DNA of 64,000 nucleotides, taken from assembly GCA_017614375.1 (NCBI GenBank), contig JAGABZ010000007.1, positions 62,001 through 126,000 of the forward strand, written 5' to 3'. The first letter of the stretch is position 1; each line of letters opens with the position of its first letter. The position numbers and the translations under genes are program-made. The notes below the pieces were generated by a model, which had not been told where the DNA came from, made no database searches, and was given only the letters and a program-made list of their open reading frames with translations. This document shows positions 60,690-64,000 of the stretch, in pieces. The DNA is from Spirochaetales bacterium (lineage in GTDB: Bacteria; Spirochaetota; Spirochaetia; Sphaerochaetales; Sphaerochaetaceae).

Positions 60690-61616
60690 TCACTGATAGA
60701 AGACGACTTTCTTTTCAAGGATGAACTGAATCCTCGAAACGAAGAAGATGACCAGAAACAGGATAAAGGCGTACGCGCAGGCCCGGTCGAACCTGGTGCC
60801 CAGTACGCCGACACGGTAGATGCTGTAGATCAGCGTCTCGGACGAGTAGTTGGGTCCGCCTCCTGTGAGCATCTTGATCTGTCCGAACGCCTTGAAAGAA
60901 CCGGTTATGTTGAGGAACACGACGAAGAAAACCTGGGGAGAGGCCATAGGCAACGTTATTCTGAAGAACTTGCGCCAGGGCCCTGCTCCGTCAATCGTAG
61001 CGCTCTCAAGGACTTCTTTGGAGACGGCCCTGAAACCGACGAGCAGAAAGATGAAACTCGAGCCTATTCTCAGCCACACCGTCACCACCGCCACTACGTA
61101 GAGTGTGTAGTTCGGATTGGTAATCCAGCTGATTTCGGTGCCGAAAATCTGGTTTACCAGACCGCTCTGTTTGAACAGGAACATCGCAATGGCCGAAGCA
61201 GGTGCCGAAGCGATTGCCATCGGCATGGCGAACATTGTCTGGTACACCCTGCCCCCCGGGGCCTCGGACGAACTGATCGCCGCGAAAAGCATGGCGAAAA
61301 AGAACGTACCCACCCCGACGATGGCGGCGAACACGAAGGTATTCCTGAACACCCTCCAGAAGTCATGGCTGTTGAACAGGTACTTGTAATTGTAGAGCCC
61401 CATCCATTTGACGAACTCACCGCGCTGGTTGGTGACGGTAAATGACAGGACTATGCTCTTTATGAAAGGATAAAAGGTGAAAGTGGTGAAAAAGGCAATC
61501 GCCGGGGCCAGCATAATAAACGGAGCGGGATTGAACCTCTGCTTACGTTTAAGCGGCACCGGGACCTCTACGGCTACGCCGTCACCCCTCTGGGCAGTAA
61601 TCGTCTGGGCTTTCAT
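60690..61616 (-). CDS. Sugar-type ABC permease, MalF/UgpA-like (module 2)
   Basis: This 308-aa inner-membrane protein has about six segments and the EAA loop (KEVLESATIDGAGPWRKFFR). A 30-residue cytoplasmic N-terminus (KAQTITAQRGDGVAVEVPVP) precedes the first helix and is absent from the module 1 protein. The ATG at 61616 is preferred over a TTG four codons before it, which lies directly on the GGAGGG. It is the first gene of the module 2 operon. Confidence 0.92.
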   Translation of the reverse strand: MKAQTITAQRGDGVAVEVPVPLKRKQRFNPAPFIMLAPAIAFFTTFTFYPFIKSIVLSFTVTNQRGEFVKWMGLYNYKYLFNSHDFWRVFRNTFVFAAIVGVGTFFFAMLFAAISSSEAPGGRVYQTMFAMPMAIASAPASAIAMFLFKQSGLVNQIFGTEISWITNPNYTLYVVAVVTVWLRIGSSFIFLLVGFRAVSKEVLESATIDGAGPWRKFFRITLPMASPQVFFVVFLNITGSFKAFGQIKMLTGGGPNYSSETLIYSIYRVGVLGTRFDRACAYAFILFLVIFFVSRIQFILEKKVVFYQ

Positions 61617-61648
61617 CGAAACGCGCAACCCTCCGTGGTATCAGTTAA

Positions 61649-61677
61649 ATGCTAAGTCCGCCCGGAGCAGTTGTCAA
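61649..61677 (-). promoter_or_regulatory. Module 2 operon promoter with shared extended motif
   Basis: On the minus strand TTGACA and TAGCAT are 17 nt apart. The extended parts (TTGACAACTGC and CTTAGCATTTAACTG) match the promoters at 27032-27059 and 29073-29101. A-rich sequence lies directly upstream of the -35. Confidence 0.7.
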
Positions 61678-61874
61678 CTTTTCTTTTTTGTTTTTGAAGT
61701 TTTTTGAGTCGTTTTCTGTTGTTTTGTGTCAGTTTTTGTGTGTTTTGCGAATCATTTCCTTTACACCAATACTATTACTGTTCACGGCATACAACACGGA
61801 AGCAACAGGCCGCTCCGACATAATTGCTTACGGACAAACATATTGCACAGCCTGTGGATTAAGTTGGTTTTTTC
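61678..61874. other. Divergent regulatory region of module 2, with phased A-tracts
   Basis: No gene is present. 61678-61752 is almost entirely T and G on the plus strand, so on the minus strand it forms A-tracts directly upstream of the module 2 -35, in the position of an UP element or a bent activating sequence. ATATTGCACA at 61840-61849 matches words in the module 1 regulatory region. No hairpin precedes the T-runs, so it is not a terminator. Confidence 0.5.
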
Positions 61875-61903
61875 TTGAAAAACCGCATTCACGAACTTAT
61901 ACT
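61875..61903 (+). promoter_or_regulatory. Promoter of the module 2 deoR-type gene
   Basis: TTGAAA and TATACT are 17 nt apart, placing a start near 61910 and a leader of about 27 nt before the ATG. Confidence 0.62.
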
Positions 61904-61936
61904 CATTGTGATGAATGAAATTGCGGAGGTTCGGAA

Positions 61937-62725
61937 ATGATTGCCCAGGAACGCTATGAGGTGATTCTCCAGATGCTCAAGGAGTCGAACGTCATCAGAA
62001 TCCAGAGCATAGCCGAGAAGCTCAACGTCTCCAACGAGACCGCCAGGCGCGACCTGGAGACCCTTCAGGACCAGAAACTGCTCAAACGCGTACACGGCGG
62101 GGCCATGCTCACCGACCAGGTCCAGAACATCCCGGGCACCGCCAGATCCCTGCCCAAAGTCGGAATCAGCTACGCCGAAAAGATGGCCATCGGCAAACTG
62201 GCCGCCTCCCTGGTAAAAAGCGGAGAGACGATTTTCCTCGACATCGGCAGCACCACACTGCAGGTGGCCCGCTTTCTCAAGGGTACCAAGAATCTCACCG
62301 TCCTCACCACTTCCCTGCCGATAGTGAACGAACTGGCCAACTCCAGCGTCAACGTCATAGTCCTCGGGGGCAAACTCCTCCAGGACGACCAGATGATCTT
62401 CTCCCCGTTTACATCGGAAATCTTCGAACGCTACTATGTCGACAAGTCCTTTATCGGCTGCGCCGGGATTACCCTTTCTGGCGGCGTGACCGACTACAGC
62501 GAGAACTGCCTCAACCGGAACGTCGTCCGTGAGCATTCGGCAAAGACCATACTGGTCACCAACAGCGAGAAGTTCGGCAAAAACGCCCTGGTCCAGGTCT
62601 GTCCCCTGAGCGCGATCGACATAATCTGCAGCGACGAGAACCTCAAGCGCGAATACGTGGACAACTGCCGCGAGCAGGGAATCGAGGTACTGCTCGCCCC
62701 AGCGGGGAAAAGAAGCGCTCAGTAG
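61937..62725 (+). CDS. DeoR-family transcriptional regulator (module 2)
   Basis: This 262-aa protein has the same length and layout as the module 1 regulator: helix-turn-helix QSIAEKLNVSNETARRDLET, then IFLDIGSTTLQVARFL, TTSLPIVNELAN, VLGGKLLQDDQMIFSP and FIGCAGI. GCGGAGG precedes the ATG. It is divergent from the module 2 operon and overlaps the convergent exonuclease gene by 7 nt. Which of the two regulators reads which promoter cannot be said. Confidence 0.92.
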   Translation: MIAQERYEVILQMLKESNVIRIQSIAEKLNVSNETARRDLETLQDQKLLKRVHGGAMLTDQVQNIPGTARSLPKVGISYAEKMAIGKLAASLVKSGETIFLDIGSTTLQVARFLKGTKNLTVLTTSLPIVNELANSSVNVIVLGGKLLQDDQMIFSPFTSEIFERYYVDKSFIGCAGITLSGGVTDYSENCLNRNVVREHSAKTILVTNSEKFGKNALVQVCPLSAIDIICSDENLKREYVDNCREQGIEVLLAPAGKRSAQ

Positions 62726-63330
62726 GGACGCAGATAGGACGGGCCGCCGCCACCGGTCCTGACGTCCTTCAGATACCTGATCTGCACTCCCCGGGTAATC
62801 AGGAACTTCCTCAGGTCAGTTAAATCCGACATGCGGTTCCCGCAGGCCTTTGCAAACACCTTGGCGCAGTTTCCCGCGTCGTCCAGAGCGTTGTGGGCGT
62901 TGTACTTCAGGCCGAACTTTTCGGAGAGGGCCTCCAGCGCGTGGCTGCCCAGAAGCGGCCACACCCTCCTGGACACCTCCAGCGAACAGAAATAGGCGGT
63001 ATCCGGAATCTCCAGCTTGTAGTATTCGAGCAGGGACTTGAGAACCCCCATGTCAAACCGGGCATTATGGGCGACAAGGACGCTCTCCCCGATGAACCAC
63101 CGGATATCCGGCCAGAGATAGGAAAAGTCATGGGCGTCCCTGACATCCCGGGCGCAGATGCCGTGGATGGCGGTGTTTCCCCGGGCGAAACGGCAGAAGT
63201 ACGGAGGCTTTATCAGCGAGTACCAGGTCCCCAGAACCTCGCCCTTCGGGCTCATCCGCACCAACCCCACCGAGCAGGCGCTCTCGGGATGCTCGTCGGC
63301 CGTCTCGAAGTCGATTGCCACAAAGTCCAT
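62719..63330 (-). CDS. DEDDh 3'-5' exonuclease (DnaQ-like)
   Basis: This 203-aa protein has the exonuclease motifs AIDFETAD (Asp7, Glu9), VAHNARFDMG and AHNALDDAGNCA. A short C-terminal extension ends GGGGPSYLRPY. It may be a stand-alone proofreading-like or nucleic-acid repair exonuclease, separate from the main polymerase. GGAGTCTGAC precedes the ATG. It overlaps the convergent deoR-type gene by 7 nt. Confidence 0.88.
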   Translation of the reverse strand: MDFVAIDFETADEHPESACSVGLVRMSPKGEVLGTWYSLIKPPYFCRFARGNTAIHGICARDVRDAHDFSYLWPDIRWFIGESVLVAHNARFDMGVLKSLLEYYKLEIPDTAYFCSLEVSRRVWPLLGSHALEALSEKFGLKYNAHNALDDAGNCAKVFAKACGNRMSDLTDLRKFLITRGVQIRYLKDVRTGGGGPSYLRPY

Positions 63331-63331
63331 G

Positions 63332-64000
63332 TCAGACTCCGGAATTGACGATTGCGGCGTAGGTTTCCTCGGGAATCATCGGCGAGTTGATTTCCTCAAG
63401 CAGGGCTGCGTCGACCGAGCCGACGGAGGCGAACTGCCTCCCGGCTTCCCTGATTTTCTGCAGACGCGGTCCGGTCACCGGCGCGGCCATCGGGACGCTG
63501 AACATCGGACTCTCCGGGACCGTGATGACCGTATTGTTTCCGGGGAAGCACAGACCGAACTGCGCGACGGCGGGCTCGAAGTTGTGCCGGCTGTTCGGGA
63601 AACCGCAGCCGCAGATCATCAGATAGCGCAGGCCTGAGAAATCCGCCTGGGAGACATGCTCGTACCTCTCCCCGACCTTTGTCATAGCCATGCTCGACAA
63701 CGGCAGTGTCCGGTCAACCAGAGCCTTGAGCGCGGCGGGCATCCCGTAGCAGTAAAGCGGGAAACTCAATACCAGCAGATCACTTTGGAGGATCTCGGCG
63801 AGAATCCCCTCCATATCATCTTCAATATAGCACTTGCCGCCGTTGTGCATGCACTGGAAACAGCCGGTGCAGTACTCGATATGGCTGTCGATGACGTTGA
63901 TGATATGCACGTCCTGCTTCCCTACCTCCTGCATGCCTTCGACAAAGGCACGGGTGATGTGCATCGTATCGCTGCTGTCCCCCTTGGGACTTCCGTTAAG
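63332..64000 (-). CDS. Flavodoxin/NADPH-dependent FMN reductase-like protein (5' end outside the window)
   Basis: The coding frame runs to the window edge, so the N-terminus is missing; the visible part begins LNGSPKGDSSDT, the FMN phosphate loop, then MHITRAFVEGM. It also has a cysteine cluster (CTGCFQCMHNGGKC) and the SFPLYCYGMPAALKALVDR segment of the iron-sulfur flavoprotein-like group. It would be a flavin oxidoreductase of 225-230 aa. It ends 1 nt before the exonuclease gene on the same strand. Confidence 0.85.
   Translation of the reverse strand, partial: LNGSPKGDSSDTMHITRAFVEGMQEVGKQDVHIINVIDSHIEYCTGCFQCMHNGGKCYIEDDMEGILAEILQSDLLVLSFPLYCYGMPAALKALVDRTLPLSSMAMTKVGERYEHVSQADFSGLRYLMICGCGFPNSRHNFEPAVAQFGLCFPGNNTVITVPESPMFSVPMAAPVTGPRLQKIREAGRQFASVGSVDAALLEEINSPMIPEETYAAIVNSGV

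Noticed and set aside
61678-61752. T-rich stretch as a terminator
   Set aside because: No hairpin precedes the T-runs on either strand.
1-64000. tRNA, rRNA, insertion sequences, prophage or attachment sites
   Set aside because: None were recognised. Intergenic spaces are mostly below 300 nt and show no tRNA cloverleaf, transposase or integrase.

Overview
The window is about 57-58% GC, densely coded on both strands, and has no rRNA, tRNA, insertion sequence or CRISPR array that I can see. It looks like a free-living or gut-associated anaerobic spirochaete, most likely a Sphaerochaeta/Treponema relative. This is an inference from spirochaete-style export signals (FAQGS, FAGGSSES), a eukaryote-type hexokinase, a long serine hydroxymethyltransferase, two-subunit glycine decarboxylase, fatty-acid scavenging genes and many sugar/peptide ABC transporters. 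No species can be named from the sequence alone.

Layout: 1-5.7 kb, an oligopeptide ABC operon with a LysR regulator upstream. 5.8-9.7 kb, thrC, thrH and pyrG; pyrG has an attenuator-like leader. 9.7-13.4 kb, a ferrous-iron operon (feoA, feoA, feoB and a 53-aa Cys-rich protein) with a divergent DtxR/MntR-type regulator and three matching 16-bp palindromes. 13.4-18.3 kb, a lipid operon: fatty acid kinase FakA, PlsX, FakB/DegV, a GNAT protein and an acyl carrier protein. 18.4-21.3 kb, a compact four-gene operon: exported beta-rich protein, caspase-like lipoprotein, degenerate ABC ATPase and ABC-2 permease. Then ssb.

22.3-29.0 kb and 53.4-62.7 kb hold two versions of the same module: an M81 (MlrC-like) metallopeptidase, two sugar-type permeases, a binding protein, an exported metallo-beta-lactamase-fold protein and a DeoR regulator. 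The second copy also has a LarA-type racemase and a PHP-domain protein. Neither has its own transport ATPase. Three promoters that serve the structural genes share an unusual extended sequence, so the two copies are probably one co-regulated system of unknown substrate. This is the strongest candidate for an undescribed system here.

29-44 kb holds mainly housekeeping and carbohydrate genes: radical SAM protein, patatin, MgtC, a pyridoxal-type kinase, phosphohexomutase, hexokinase, sbcB, RelA/SpoT, prmC, prfA and a GPH sugar transporter. 44.1-53.0 kb is a nine-gene, translationally coupled operon that starts with glyA-gcvH-gcvPA-gcvPB and ends with a dihydropyrimidinase-like enzyme, a phospholipase D-like lipoprotein, two small exported proteins and rpiB; no gcvT is present. 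infA, an exonuclease and a flavodoxin-like gene complete the window.
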